Shown piece after piece: positions 63,487-64,000 of a DNA stretch of 64,000 nucleotides. The translations under genes and the position numbers were made by a program. The notes below the pieces were generated by a model, which had not been told where the DNA came from, did no database searches, and saw nothing but the letters and a program-made list of their open reading frames with translations. The stretch covers positions 20,088,001 to 20,152,000 of the forward strand of contig CM075103.1 of assembly GCA_037576195.1 (NCBI GenBank), in the 5' to 3' direction. Source of the stretch: Phytoseiulus persimilis. Lineage: Eukaryota; Arthropoda; Arachnida; Mesostigmata; Phytoseiidae. How positions within the stretch are numbered: position 1 is the first letter of the stretch; every line of letters begins with the position of its first letter.

Positions 63487-64000
63487 TCTGAACTAATTTC
63501 GGCCGTGAGTTGCTTTTTCAGCTCTTGCACGCTTGAGAGATTTTTGCGAGCTGTCACTGAGCATACTTGGTCGGGCACATTCTCACGACAGTGAATTTCT
63601 CTCGGCTTGGCGAGATTTCAGTGGTGCTCCATTTCAGTCGTTCCGGAGTCGCATCGCTCCGTTTCCTCGTGCTCGAATTGCGAAACTTGTTTTTGACGTA
63701 TCTAGATGGAAGCAGTGCGAAATCGCGAAAACAGCCATGATGACCGAATCTCGCCGTTCAGACTTGAGTCTCATAAAGACGACGTTGGCTCAAGAGAACA
63801 CAAAACTATAACAGCCCGGAAAGTGGCTTCAGCAAAGTCTCGAATCAACTGGAACTGTCCAAACGCGTCTACCGCGATAGTGTTCTCGCGGATCGCCAAT
63901 ATTTTAAAGAGCGTTCTCATAAACGTGAGGCCCTTCGACATCAGGGGGCGAGCTCTGGAGATGCCGGTCTCACGAGGGAAATTGCATTAATTTCACCTTT
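63487..64000. other. no recognised feature
   Basis: Short anonymous frames only, running off the window edge. Confidence 0.4.

Noticed and set aside
1-64000. CRISPR arrays, operons, ribosome binding sites, phage or plasmid features
   Set aside because: The window is eukaryotic. No regularly spaced repeats or prokaryotic gene layout are present.

Overview
The window is eukaryotic nuclear DNA, most likely from a parasitiform arachnid (mite or tick group). It contains spliced genes with GT..AG introns, AATAAA polyadenylation signals and no operons. The decayed non-LTR retrotransposon near 34 kb resembles, from memory, elements I know from tick genomes. Introns are short (roughly 45-310 bases, with a few of 0.7-1.6 kb) and base composition is near 50% GC. 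That fits a compact mite genome better than a tick genome, but the species is an inference.

All confidently recognised genes lie in a 24-kb island at 22-46.4 kb. From left to right these are: a gamma-syntrophin (+, 22071-24009, 4 exons, 418 aa); ribosomal protein L37a (-, 25388-25666, no intron, 92 aa); UBA3, the catalytic subunit of the NEDD8-activating E1 (-, 26294-28818, 9 exons, 452 aa); a monocarboxylate-transporter-type SLC16 protein (-, 37038-39754, 11 exons, 477 aa); and a long-chain acyl-CoA synthetase of the ACSL3/4 group (-, 41296-46398, 6 exons, 721 aa). I joined each gene exon by exon. Every junction uses GT/AG, the reading phases agree, and the exon lengths sum to whole codons.

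Between these genes lie the LINE relic (+, 33688-34454), an unrecognised minus-strand coding region (about 34867-36436) with several exon-like blocks, a small plus-strand gene candidate in the syntrophin/L37a gap (24798-25175), and an unresolved ORF-rich stretch (28.9-33.1 kb). The flanks (1-22 kb and 46.4-64 kb) contain no exon I can recognise: only simple repeats, a possible DNA-transposon end at 19.75 kb, GC-rich repeat-like sequence near 63.2 kb, and a few long but anonymous open frames.

The genes do not form a pathway. They are ordinary housekeeping functions (translation, neddylation, fatty-acid activation, solute transport, dystrophin-complex scaffolding) packed closely together. I found no convincing new biological system. 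The best leads are the unrecognised coding blocks at 34.9-36.4 kb, the small gene candidate at 24.8 kb, and the unusual structures listed as findings.
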